Positions 34,947 to 44,064 of a stretch of 53,754 nucleotides of DNA are shown in pieces (position 1 is the first letter of the stretch; every line of letters begins with the position of its first letter). The stretch lies in contig QCCU01000010.1 in the NCBI GenBank assembly GCA_003278855.1, positions 1 to 53,754 on the forward strand. The letters are read 5' to 3'. Under the pieces are notes generated by a model, which worked only from the letters and a program-made list of their open reading frames with translations, searched no databases and was not told the origin of the DNA. The translations under genes and the position numbers were made by a program. This DNA comes from Prochlorococcus sp. AG-347-M23 (GTDB taxonomy: Bacteria > Cyanobacteriota > Cyanobacteriia > PCC-6307 > Cyanobiaceae).

Positions 34947-36134
34947 CTAATTAATAAGTTTATCTAAAGCATGTCTTGTCACTTTTTCGGGTTTAATAAG
35001 ATTAGTATCTAAAGAAAAACCTAATTTACTATTTTTTTCTTTTACCTTACAGGATATTATTATATCATTTTTACCCCAAGGTTCCCAAAATTGATGCAGA
35101 GTTAATTGAGAAAATATAGCAATCACTTCAACACTTGTTAGGCAAGCAATATGCATAGGGGCGCTATCAATACAAATCATAAGATCTAAATCGCTTATAT
35201 TTGATAAAAGTTTATCAGGTGCAAGACAACCGCAAAGTAGCTTAATATTCTCTTTTTCTATTAAAATGGAATTAGCAATGTTTTTAGCATCCGCTAGATC
35301 TTCAGATGATCCGTATATATTAAGTTGAAAATTTATTTTCTTTGAAAGACTATTAATTACATTTATAAAATTAACTTTATCCCATTCTTTAATCTTACTT
35401 TTTGAAAACGGAGCAATACCTATTTTTTTAATTTTATTTGGGCTCCTTTTTTTTGAACGATAATTATTGAAAACTGTTTCAAGATTATTTTTATAATCAA
35501 AATTAAGATAATGCTTATCAATTAGTTCTGATACAGATAAGATACTAGCTTTGTATTGGTGAATAATATCTTTTCTTTTAAGTCTGTATCTGTCAAATGA
35601 ATGAATAAAAGCTAATGGTTTATTTTTAAGATTGCCAAGTGGGGATGGAATATTTAATAAAAAACATAAAATGATCCTTTTTAATTTTAAACGTAAGCCT
35701 TGACCTGAATAGCAAAGATGAACTACTGATACATCATTAAACTTCTCTAATTTTTTTCTCAAAGATAAAAAATTCTTTATATTGAACATATAAGAAGAAT
35801 CATATTCTATTACCTCATCAAATAATGATTTATCAATTTTAAATATCTCTTTGGGCAGCTTATATTTTAATGAATTTTTATTAAATGTTTTTGAAGTTAG
35901 GAAAATAATATTTGAATTTGGAAAAGCAATCTTTAATAATTTGATTGATGGAATACAAACTATAAAATCACCAAAAAAACAATGTCTCAAAAGAATTATG
36001 TTTTTTGGTGGATATTTTGAATTTTTTTTTAAAAGATTTCGCAATATATAAATAACTGATTTACAAATTATGTAGTCAACAAAATCAATAAATTTAATAA
36101 TATCATTTAAAAAATTATTTTTATTAAAAATCAT
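34947..36134 (-). CDS. Glycosyltransferase family 9 (heptosyltransferase-like)
   Basis: A 395-residue GT9 protein. The N-domain strand NIILLRHCFFGDFIVCIPSI (45-64) is the family nucleotide-fold start, and the C-domain has IGIAPFSKSKIKEWD and DLMICIDSAPMHIACL, the GT9 nucleotide-sugar region, followed by QFWEPWGKND. The GT9 family transfers heptose from ADP-heptose. The gene overlaps the polymerase gene upstream by 4 bases and precedes hldE-hldD, so ADP-heptose is the probable donor. Confidence 0.85.
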   Translation of the reverse strand: MIFNKNNFLNDIIKFIDFVDYIICKSVIYILRNLLKKNSKYPPKNIILLRHCFFGDFIVCIPSIKLLKIAFPNSNIIFLTSKTFNKNSLKYKLPKEIFKIDKSLFDEVIEYDSSYMFNIKNFLSLRKKLEKFNDVSVVHLCYSGQGLRLKLKRIILCFLLNIPSPLGNLKNKPLAFIHSFDRYRLKRKDIIHQYKASILSVSELIDKHYLNFDYKNNLETVFNNYRSKKRSPNKIKKIGIAPFSKSKIKEWDKVNFINVINSLSKKINFQLNIYGSSEDLADAKNIANSILIEKENIKLLCGCLAPDKLLSNISDLDLMICIDSAPMHIACLTSVEVIAIFSQLTLHQFWEPWGKNDIIISCKVKEKNSKLGFSLDTNLIKPEKVTRHALDKLIN

Positions 36135-37486
36135 TTTTTAATACTCCAAAATTTGATATATGTTCCTGACACTAATTGATAAAGAATTATAGAAGGTATA
36201 ACATAAAACCAAATAATCTTTGCCATTGTTGCAGATTGAGCTCTTACAATTTGTGGAATTAATCCCACCATAATTGAACTTGTAAATTGATTGTATTGGA
36301 CATCTTTAGAACTTGATATTAATTTGTATATTGCTATAAGAAAACCAAATACTAAACCATTATAGATAAATCCAAAGGATCCCATAAATAGAAAGCCCTC
36401 TGCAAAAGAAAAAAATCCAGGGCTTGAAGCAGACGTAACATTAAAATCTCGGGAATTTAAATAATTTAATGTAATTTCTTGAAGGTAAGGATAATTAATA
36501 CCGGCTAAAAAATTTGAGGTATTGGATTGAAAAACTTCAAATGGCAAAATAATATTATTTTCAATAATCGTAGTTAATAAAGTAAAAGGGAAAGTAAAGT
36601 CGTTTAAAAGTATAAATCTTTGTATGGGAGATCTAAAACTCAAGAACCCAAAAACATAGTTATCGCTTCTGAAGAATGTAAGACTGTATGTTGATAATAA
36701 TATCAAACTAGAAATTGAGAAATAAATTAGGAACTTATAAAAACTTTTCTTTTTGACTGTTAATCTATTAAAAAAAGTTTTTATATTCTTGTTTATTGAA
36801 ATATTATTTATATTATTTTTTAAAATTATTTCAAAATAAGCAACAGATATAAATAATTTTAAAAGATCAGTTCTATTACCTAAACTAATTGCAATATATA
36901 AGAACGAAAGAGACAAAATTAATAATACAAAAAATGCCAATTTTCTATTAGAACGAACAAATAATTCCTGTCTCAAGGAAATATAGATTAAGGTTAAAAG
37001 ATATGGTAAAAACTTAAAAAATGATGTGAAAATTTTATAACCTATATCGATAGTTTGGGTATTATCTATAATTGTTATCAATTTATATGATAATTGATTT
37101 CTGTATGGTAAAAAAATTATAAATCCTAATATCAAAAATAAAAAAACAAACTTAAAGAAAAGCTTTTGTTGTTTTCTTTTATAAAGTATATTTAATTTTC
37201 TAATATTAATTGGTAAATAAATTAAAAAAAATGAAAAATATAAACTAATAATAGATAAAATGGTACAGATTATTGATTTTGAAAGGCTAGAAGAATCAAC
37301 TGGTAACTTTACTAATAAATTTATTATTTCTGGATAATATATATAGGTGATAATTGAAAAGAAGGAATATATAAATAAAAAAATAAAATAGATAGAAAAA
37401 AAAATATCTCTCTTTAAAATATCTACTAGGATTAATCCAAAAACAATTATATAGGCAAAAAACAGTAATGAATTTGATAAGAGCAT
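36131..37486 (-). CDS. Putative O-antigen/exopolysaccharide polymerase (Wzy-like)
   Basis: A 451-residue hydrophobic protein with about 10-12 membrane segments and a larger loop (about residues 300-370, containing SPIQRFILLNDF, NFLAGINYP and NVTSASSPGFFSFAEGF) of the kind expected between late helices of Wzy polymerases. Wzy proteins share little sequence, so the call rests on topology, length and context. It lies between a GT9 gene and an initiating sugar transferase, next to Wzc and Wza. An alternative is an unrelated oligosaccharide transporter. Confidence 0.65.
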   Translation of the reverse strand: MLLSNSLLFFAYIIVFGLILVDILKRDIFFSIYFIFLFIYSFFSIITYIYYPEIINLLVKLPVDSSSLSKSIICTILSIISLYFSFFLIYLPINIRKLNILYKRKQQKLFFKFVFLFLILGFIIFLPYRNQLSYKLITIIDNTQTIDIGYKIFTSFFKFLPYLLTLIYISLRQELFVRSNRKLAFFVLLILSLSFLYIAISLGNRTDLLKLFISVAYFEIILKNNINNISINKNIKTFFNRLTVKKKSFYKFLIYFSISSLILLSTYSLTFFRSDNYVFGFLSFRSPIQRFILLNDFTFPFTLLTTIIENNIILPFEVFQSNTSNFLAGINYPYLQEITLNYLNSRDFNVTSASSPGFFSFAEGFLFMGSFGFIYNGLVFGFLIAIYKLISSSKDVQYNQFTSSIMVGLIPQIVRAQSATMAKIIWFYVIPSIILYQLVSGTYIKFWSIKK

Positions 37487-37494
37487 CTTCTTAA

Positions 37495-38754
37495 TTAAGT
37501 TCCATTAAGGTTTAAAATACTTTTAATAGTTTTAAAAAAGCATATAAAATCTAAATCAAATGAATAGTTTTTTAAATAAAATAAATCATAGGAAAGTTTA
37601 ATAATTGAATCCTCTTTTGATGCTCCATACTTATAATTAACTTGTGCCCAACCACTAATCCCAGGTTTTATGTTGTATCTTTCGTAATAGTAGTTTATAT
37701 CTTGTAGCTTATCTACTTCTATAGCGGGTCTCTCTGGTCTTGGCCCTATGAGACTTAAGTCCCCTTTTAGAACGCAAACAATTTGTGGAAGTTCGTCCAG
37801 TCTTGTTTTTCTCAAGAATCTTCCTATTTTTGTTATCCTTTTATCATTTTTTTGTGCCCATACAGGTCCTTGTGTTTCAGAATTATTTTTCATTGTTCGA
37901 AATTTAATTATAGAAAAGCATTTTTTGTTATATCCTGTTCGTGTTTGAGTATAAAAAATTGGACCCTTGGAATCTATTCGGATAATAATTGATATTATTA
38001 AAAAAATTGGTAAAAGAATAATTAATAAGAATATTGCGAAAAGAAAATCAAATAATTTTTTCAAAATATCATATTTAGATTTTTTCATGAATACCTCATC
38101 AAAATTTTCAATACTATCTATAGGTAATGCCTCTAAAGTCTCCTCAAAAAACTCTATTTCAGAAATATAATTTTTAGAAAAATTTATTTTATTGGGAGAT
38201 TTTTTATTTTTTTTTAAAAAAAAACTTTTATTTTTTAAGGAGTTATTTTTATCAAATAAGTCTATATCTTTTATGTGTATAAGATTAATATTTTTCCCGT
38301 ATTCTTGTAAAATATTTTTAGTATTTATAAAACATTTATTAGGACCTATAAAATAGTATTCAAGAACATTTTCATTTCTTTGAGTAAACTTTTTTAATAT
38401 TCTTAAAAATAAGAGAAAAAATATCGATGATAGAGAGTAAATCAATAAAATTATTGGCAAGTTAAAAATCTCCTTTGTTATTAGATCAAAAAGCAAAATT
38501 GATACCACAAAAAGTAAATATGAATTTAGTATTATTTTTAAATCTTTTATAAAATCTTTAGAACTATGGATGTATTTATTACATAAATAGCTTATTAATA
38601 TCCATATTGAGAAAATCAAGATGGTGTCAATATTAATTCCTATACTAAATAAATTGATAAATATAAAGACAATTAAAAAATCAACAGAAATTCTTAAATA
38701 AACTGGTAAGCGTTTTTTATGAAAAGTATATCTTTCATTAAAAAAATTTCTCAT
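37495..38754 (-). CDS. Initiating polyprenyl-phosphate sugar transferase (WcaJ/WbaP-type)
   Basis: A 419-residue enzyme with about four N-terminal membrane segments (residues 20-125), a degenerate middle domain, and the C-terminal bacterial sugar transferase domain from about 225. Its hallmarks are a fifth membrane segment LFDFLFAIFLLIILLPIFLI, DSKGPIFYTQTRTGYNKKCF, IIKFRTM, TRLDELPQI and SLIGPRPERP. It transfers a sugar 1-phosphate from a UDP-sugar to undecaprenyl phosphate, the first step of repeat-unit assembly. Genes for Wzc and Wzy are adjacent. Confidence 0.9.
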   Translation of the reverse strand: MRNFFNERYTFHKKRLPVYLRISVDFLIVFIFINLFSIGINIDTILIFSIWILISYLCNKYIHSSKDFIKDLKIILNSYLLFVVSILLFDLITKEIFNLPIILLIYSLSSIFFLLFLRILKKFTQRNENVLEYYFIGPNKCFINTKNILQEYGKNINLIHIKDIDLFDKNNSLKNKSFFLKKNKKSPNKINFSKNYISEIEFFEETLEALPIDSIENFDEVFMKKSKYDILKKLFDFLFAIFLLIILLPIFLIISIIIRIDSKGPIFYTQTRTGYNKKCFSIIKFRTMKNNSETQGPVWAQKNDKRITKIGRFLRKTRLDELPQIVCVLKGDLSLIGPRPERPAIEVDKLQDINYYYERYNIKPGISGWAQVNYKYGASKEDSIIKLSYDLFYLKNYSFDLDFICFFKTIKSILNLNGT

Positions 38755-38764
38755 TGTTTTGGTT

Positions 38765-41053
38765 TTATCTTTTGAAAATGTTTTTTAAATAATTAAAGAA
38801 GTTTTTTTTATTTTTTTCGTCTTCTTTATCTATGTATGATGCTAATGAATTTTTATTCGGACCATAACCATAACCATAACCATAACCATAACCATAACCA
38901 TAACCATATCCATATCCATTTTTTTTCTCATTAAATTTAGTTAATTTTTTATTATTACTTATAATTCCAATGGGAATTATAGATTTCGATGCTAAGTTTC
39001 TTATAGTATCTTTTGCTAAGTTTTTATTAACGAAGTTAGTACTTATGACTACTATTAAACCATCTAAATTTTCTGCTATTAAAAAAGTATCCGATAAACC
39101 ATATAGGGGAGGAGTGTCAAATAAAATATAATCATAATCACTATTATCTTTAAGATTTTTAATAAGATCTGACATTCTTTTTGAACTTAGAATTCTTGCA
39201 GGATCAGGCGGAATACTTCCTGAAGTGATTACATCCCATTTTTTTTCTAAATTATAATTTTGTATTATTTCAGATAATTTTACGCTATTGTCCGTTAGGT
39301 AATTTGATAGCCCAGAAATATTATTAAGAGACATTCTCAAATGTAATTGTGGTTTTCTTAAGTCAGAATCTATTAATAAAACTCTTTTGTCTAAATCAGA
39401 CAGAGTTTTAGCAAGAAGGATATTGATTAAAGATTTGCCTTCAGTAGGAATTGAACTAGAAATACCTAAAATTTTTAAATTTTCATGGCTATCTAGAAAT
39501 CTAAGAGATGTGAATAAATTTCTAAATTCTTCTTGAAAGAAAAAGTTCGCATATTTACTTTTTTGGTCATCATTTTTTTTGAATTCTTTCTCAAGACTTG
39601 AGAAATCAACTTTTTTAACTTTTATATTTTCAAAGATATCAAAGTATGGAATATTAGCTAATATGGGCAACTTTGTTTCATCATTAATTTCTTGTGCATC
39701 ATGAAAAACAAAATCCGTCCTTTCTCTTATAAAAGCTGCTAAAGAAGACAAAATTAGGCTAAAAAAAGCTCCAAAAAATAAATTTTTTGGTATGTTCGGT
39801 CTTATTGGAGATTTTGAAATTATTGGATTTTGGGTAATTCTCCATGGAAAACTCCTTTGAGCCATCTCTAGATTAAAGTTTTCCCTAGCGGAAATAAGTC
39901 CATAAAGATTACCTTTAGCAATTTCGAGTCTTTGATTAATATTTTCATATTCTTCAATTAGCTTTGGTTGTTTTTCAAATACTTCTTGAACCTCATTAAG
40001 TTTTAATTTTGCATTTAGGATATTATCTTGATTGATAACTAAAGCAGATTTGACAGCTTCTAATTGATTTTTAATAATAATAGGTTTTAATTGTTCTTTT
40101 TTAGATAAAAGCCCCGTGATTATTTTTGAATTTGGTTTGAATTTTAATTTTGCTTTAGAAATTTCAAGATTCAAAACCTTATATTGTTCAAGCAATGAGG
40201 AATCCAAAGAAGTTACTTCTAACCCACCTTTATTTGGAGTTTCTGAACTGTTTATATCAATTTGATATCCAAAGGTATCTATAATTCCATCATTTATATT
40301 TTTTGAGATTTTATTTAATCTACCTCTTTCTAATTCTAAATTTAATATTTCATTTTTTATCTTTGTTTCAAATTCCTTGATTTTTAATCCCTCAACGGCT
40401 GGTTCAAGCATGAAATTTCTTTCTCGAAATAAAGCTAACTCTCTTTGGATTTTACTCGTTCTTGTTCTTAATATAGGTTCTTGTTCGTTAAGAAAATTTA
40501 AACCATCTCGCAATCTTTGCCTTCTTTGATTTAGAGCTGCTTGTAAATAAGTTTCGCTGATATCATTGAGAAGATTTAAATCTCTCTTTGGCTTATTACT
40601 TAAGTACCTAACTTTTAAAATTCCTGCAGCTTTTTGATCCCATCTTTTGCCACCTCCATTTTCTATGGAAATTCTACCTAAGATTGATTTCACAGGGATC
40701 TCATATTTATCAGCAACTGCTTTTAATAATATTGGGCTCTTGAGTAATTCAATTAACGTGGGAATATCAATATCGCTCATATTGTTTTTAGCTAACTTTG
40801 CAATTGCATCAGTTGAATTTGTAGTCAATTTGCTAGATTCTGATTTGTTTAAAGGATCATTTATCAAAATTGAAAATGTACCTAGATATAATGGACTATT
40901 TATTCTTTTATTGATGTTGTAAATTATAATTATAGAAAAGGTTATTAAACCTGTTATAAAAAAGGTTTTTTGTCTTCTTCTAAAGAAATTAAAAAAATCT
41001 TTGAGATTTATTTCTTGATTATCATCTGATTCTAATTTACTTACAGAATCCAT
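38765..41053 (-). CDS. Wzc-like polysaccharide copolymerase and tyrosine autokinase with Gly-Tyr repeat tail
   Basis: A 762-residue inner-membrane protein. The N-terminal Wzz domain spans two membrane helices (about 30-46 and 424-441) with a long periplasmic coiled-coil between. The cytosolic BY-kinase has Walker A-like SSSIPTEGKSL (532-542), Walker A' DSDLRKP (562-568) and FDTPP (645-649). The C-terminus carries nine tandem Gly-Tyr units (713-730), an extreme version of the usual autophosphorylated Tyr cluster. It sets chain length and contacts Wza, whose gene starts 69 bp away on the other strand. Confidence 0.92.
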   Translation of the reverse strand: MDSVSKLESDDNQEINLKDFFNFFRRRQKTFFITGLITFSIIIIYNINKRINSPLYLGTFSILINDPLNKSESSKLTTNSTDAIAKLAKNNMSDIDIPTLIELLKSPILLKAVADKYEIPVKSILGRISIENGGGKRWDQKAAGILKVRYLSNKPKRDLNLLNDISETYLQAALNQRRQRLRDGLNFLNEQEPILRTRTSKIQRELALFRERNFMLEPAVEGLKIKEFETKIKNEILNLELERGRLNKISKNINDGIIDTFGYQIDINSSETPNKGGLEVTSLDSSLLEQYKVLNLEISKAKLKFKPNSKIITGLLSKKEQLKPIIIKNQLEAVKSALVINQDNILNAKLKLNEVQEVFEKQPKLIEEYENINQRLEIAKGNLYGLISARENFNLEMAQRSFPWRITQNPIISKSPIRPNIPKNLFFGAFFSLILSSLAAFIRERTDFVFHDAQEINDETKLPILANIPYFDIFENIKVKKVDFSSLEKEFKKNDDQKSKYANFFFQEEFRNLFTSLRFLDSHENLKILGISSSIPTEGKSLINILLAKTLSDLDKRVLLIDSDLRKPQLHLRMSLNNISGLSNYLTDNSVKLSEIIQNYNLEKKWDVITSGSIPPDPARILSSKRMSDLIKNLKDNSDYDYILFDTPPLYGLSDTFLIAENLDGLIVVISTNFVNKNLAKDTIRNLASKSIIPIGIISNNKKLTKFNEKKNGYGYGYGYGYGYGYGYGYGPNKNSLASYIDKEDEKNKKNFFNYLKNIFKR
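38862..38915 (-). repeat. Hexanucleotide tandem repeat coding (Gly-Tyr)9 in the Wzc-like kinase
   Basis: Nine six-base units: seven CCATAA (38862-38903) and two CCATAT (38904-38915) on the plus strand, read as GGTTAT or GGATAT on the coding strand. A six-base unit keeps frame, so slippage changes only the number of tail tyrosines. Confidence 0.95.
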
Positions 41054-41083
41054 TTAAAAGATTTTTGTTTTTTACTTAAATGT

Positions 41084-41089
41084 TATAAT
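41084..41089 (+). promoter_or_regulatory. TATAAT -10 in the divergent wzc/wza spacer
   Basis: TATAAT 34 bases before the wza ATG (41123), in a 69-bp divergent spacer. No confident -35 is seen. Confidence 0.35.
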
Positions 41090-41122
41090 ACATCATTAAG
41101 ATAATTTGTAACCTGAATCTAC

Positions 41123-42232
41123 ATGGGATGCACTATTAGTTTGAGACGTAAGCAATTTAATAGAATATTTATAAATACGACATATATCTTATATATATTG
41201 ACGTTTTCTTTTTTATACCCTCAAGAAAAGTTATATGCCAAAGAACAATTCCCAGATAATAAAGTATTTCTAGATAAAGAAACATATATTCTTGGCCCTG
41301 GTGATTTAATTGAAATAGATGTTTTTCAAATGCCTGAAAGAAGGGAATCGCATTATATTTTAAATGATGGAACTTTACCATTACCTTTTATAGGAAATGT
41401 TCATGTAAAAGGATTAAGTTTAAATATGGCAAAAATAAAAATGGAGAGTTTATTATCTAATGAGCTAATTAATCCAGATTTGCAATTGAAACTTTTAAAA
41501 CCAAGACCAATAAATGTATCCGTTATTGGAGAAGTTCAACGAAGAGGCATTTATTCTTTAAACATAAAGGATGGAAATCAGGTTAATGATAAAACTATTT
41601 ATAATGCAATTGGGATGCCTAAAGTGGTTGACGCGATACAAAAGGCAGGAGGAATTACTCCAAAATCAAATTTAAGGGAAGTATTATTATATAGAGAGTT
41701 ACCTCTAAAGGAAACTGAATATAAAATTGCCAAACTAAATCTAATAAAACTTTTCACTGATGGAGATAATAAACAAAATCCTTATTTATTTGACGGAGAT
41801 ATTATAAAAATACAAAAAGTAAAGAGAATAGGTGATGAAGAGATAAATTTGAATAAGACAAATCTTGCTAGGGAAACAATAAAAGTCAATATTATTGGTG
41901 AAGTTAAAAATCCAGGTCAGTTAGAAATTCCATCCTCAACTGCTTTATCTCAAGCTATTTTAATTGCTGGGGGATTAAATGATTTAAGATCTAGTAAAAG
42001 AAATGTTGAATTATTAAGAACTAACCAGAATGGATCCGTAACTTTAAAGAGATATAAAATTGATTTTGCTAAAAATTTAAGCTCTAAAAAAAATCCTGTT
42101 CTTGAAAATGGCGACACTGTAAAAATTAATAAAACCTTGTTCGCATCTGGCTCTGATTCTATCCAACTATTATCTAAGCCAATTTCAGGAATTGTGCAAA
42201 CTTGGTCGTTATTTAAATTAATTAATGATTGA
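41123..42232 (+). CDS. wza: Wza-like polysaccharide export protein
   Basis: A 369-residue outer-membrane polysaccharide export protein. A signal-like hydrophobic stretch (TTYILYILTFSFLYP, about 18-33) is followed by the poly_export domain from YILGPGDLIEIDVFQMPERR and two SLBB-type repeats (NVSVIGEVQRRGIYSL; VNIIGEVKNPGQLEI). No lipobox Cys is evident at the cleavage site, unlike E. coli Wza. It would form the outer-membrane pore for the polymer built with the Wzc-like kinase encoded divergently. Confidence 0.85.
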   Translation: MGCTISLRRKQFNRIFINTTYILYILTFSFLYPQEKLYAKEQFPDNKVFLDKETYILGPGDLIEIDVFQMPERRESHYILNDGTLPLPFIGNVHVKGLSLNMAKIKMESLLSNELINPDLQLKLLKPRPINVSVIGEVQRRGIYSLNIKDGNQVNDKTIYNAIGMPKVVDAIQKAGGITPKSNLREVLLYRELPLKETEYKIAKLNLIKLFTDGDNKQNPYLFDGDIIKIQKVKRIGDEEINLNKTNLARETIKVNIIGEVKNPGQLEIPSSTALSQAILIAGGLNDLRSSKRNVELLRTNQNGSVTLKRYKIDFAKNLSSKKNPVLENGDTVKINKTLFASGSDSIQLLSKPISGIVQTWSLFKLIND

Positions 42233-42242
42233 TTACTAATTA

Positions 42243-43070
42243 CTAATAATCTAGTGGATTCAATTCAAATCTATTGAAATAAGATGTTTCAAATTCTTTT
42301 ATTTTACGATTTCTTCTAAAATCTAATAAGACTTTTCTATGGGCATTGGTCATAAAATAAAAAGAATCTCTATAAACTTCTTCAACACTAAACGAAGGAA
42401 AATCTTTTGAAAAGTCTTCTCTCACAAAGTAAGAATCTTGATGAAAAAGAACTAATTTATAGCCTTTTTTAATCATTTTCTTATTAATATATCCCAATGG
42501 ATGGATGTGCCAGCTTTAAGAAATCTGGGTATTTAATATCTATAGTAGGAAAAAAGTTAAAACCGCCTTCAACTACTATTAAGGGGGGTAAAACCTATAT
42601 CTAAAGCTATTTCCAAATCTGGTTCATCAACATCAATACAAACGATATCAATTTTTTTGTAATCAATATTTTCATTTTTTAATATCTTTGCAAGATTATC
42701 TCCTTTGATTTAGTAATTAGGCGCATCTACTTTTTTATTTATGAGTTTAACTCCTGAATTAAAATAATTTTTCTGGAGAGTTTTAAACTTTTTTTGGATG
42801 CCTCAATAAAAATACCAATCCAACCTTGCTCATATAGAAATATGCAATTTGAAAAATAAAGTCCATCCCACGCTCCAAATTTCACAAAATATCCCTAATT
42901 TATATTTAATCTCTCTAATCTGTTTTTTATAATACCGTCTTGTCATAGTTGAGAATATATATTTCCGTAGTTCCAAATCAAAGAATTCTTATTAACTAAC
43001 TTTAAGAAATTTTTATCTCTGTAAGAATTAATATCATTTTTGTTTTTTAATTCTTATTAGTTTTCTATAT
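42243..43070 (-). pseudogene. Decayed FkbM-family methyltransferase
   Basis: Read on the minus strand from about 43070 down to the stop near 42243. FkbM landmarks appear in order: SLIWNYGNIYSQL, then GYFVKFGAWDG with QGWIGIFIEASKK, then KIDIVCIDVDEPDLEI, VVEGGFNFFPTIDIKYPDFL, and a final 84-residue open piece (42243-42497). They are interrupted by at least three in-frame stops (before QDGIIKNR, before GYFVKF, and before IKGDNL) and by frame changes, one at a C6 run (plus-strand G run near 42594-42599). The gene is clearly inactive. An intact FkbM-like gene exists at 12709-13521. Confidence 0.8.
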
Positions 43071-43221
43071 GTGTCTAAAAGTTTTTGAAATTACCTTATT
43101 TTTTTTATACTTTAATTGGAAATACATTTTTTAATTTTCAAAATAATCTCAAAGAAATAAAGTTTAATATTTTTTTTCAAATAAAATAAAGTTACCTTTT
43201 TAAAAGCTTTATTTTTTGATT

Positions 43222-43227
43222 TATAAT
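43222..43227 (+). promoter_or_regulatory. TATAAT close to the Amj-like gene start
   Basis: A perfect -10 hexamer ends 9 bases before ATG 43237, so transcription would begin almost at the start codon. Confidence 0.35.
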
Positions 43228-43236
43228 AAATTTTAT

Positions 43237-44010
43237 ATGAATGAAATTTTATTAAACATATCATTGCTCTTGTCAGCATTATTATTAATTCTAGAAAATA
43301 TTGGTTTTTTATTTAGATTATCAGGATTAAAAGCAGGAAATTTGTTAGCAGGTTATACTTTCCAAAATACTTGGGCATATAGTTCTAGATTTACAAATTT
43401 ATTATTTGCTCCATTATTTGCATATCTTGGAGATATTGGTGGTATTGATATAAAATTTTTTAATATCATTTTATATTTTTCTTTTTTATCTTTTTTTCTT
43501 TTTTATTCAATAATTAAGCAAAAACAAATAATCAATTTATTGTCTGAGATAATTGTATTTCAACAAAAAGGTAATAGCGTTATATCTGCCTTTTTAAGAT
43601 GGTCTGTATTTAAAAATTTTCTTAAAGTTTTTATTCCTCCTAAAAGAATTAATCTGAATCTTCTTTCTATTAAGAAATTTAGATATATAAGTAATTCAGA
43701 AAATTCTAAAGTTAGAAAAGTTTTATTAAATTATGCACTTACTCATATACCATTTTATGGATGTTGGATATTTATCGCTATTCTTATAACGATTTATAGT
43801 TCTAGGCCGTCATTTATGATATCTTTATCAACTTATTTTACGGTTTTTTCTTCAATTTTCTTTAGTTTGTATTTTGATCCTTTTCTTTCTCGTTTACATA
43901 AAAATAAAGAGTTAACAATTTATATTTACCAAACATTACAGGTTTATAAATTTTTTATTTCAATAATTACATTCATTATTGTGTGCATATTTTTCAAAAT
44001 TGTTAAATAA
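43237..44010 (+). CDS. Amj-like (DUF2837) lipid flippase candidate
   Basis: A 257-residue membrane protein with about six membrane segments. The stretch FLFRLSGLKAGNLLAGYTFQNTWAYSSRFTNLLFAPLFAYLGD resembles the conserved N-terminal region of the Amj lipid II flippase family (the -RLSG- and -SR-x-N-x-L-x-APL- patterns); here it is described in pieces around residues 24-66. The family flips polyprenyl-linked precursors. In this island, which shows no Wzx in the window, it could flip the O-unit. ATG 43237 is preferred over TTG 43216. The family call is from pattern memory. Confidence 0.6.
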   Translation: MNEILLNISLLLSALLLILENIGFLFRLSGLKAGNLLAGYTFQNTWAYSSRFTNLLFAPLFAYLGDIGGIDIKFFNIILYFSFLSFFLFYSIIKQKQIINLLSEIIVFQQKGNSVISAFLRWSVFKNFLKVFIPPKRINLNLLSIKKFRYISNSENSKVRKVLLNYALTHIPFYGCWIFIAILITIYSSRPSFMISLSTYFTVFSSIFFSLYFDPFLSRLHKNKELTIYIYQTLQVYKFFISIITFIIVCIFFKIVK

Positions 44011-44064
44011 GTTTTAATTTAAAAAATTTTCTTAATTTTCTCAATAATTTGGTAAAAAAATTTA

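Noticed and set aside
37748..38170. Three overlapping plus-strand frames opposite the sugar transferase gene
   Set aside because: They are antisense shadows of the strongly conserved catalytic domain.
38862..38915. Possible CRISPR-like array
   Set aside because: It is a simple six-base tandem repeat without spacers, inside a coding frame.
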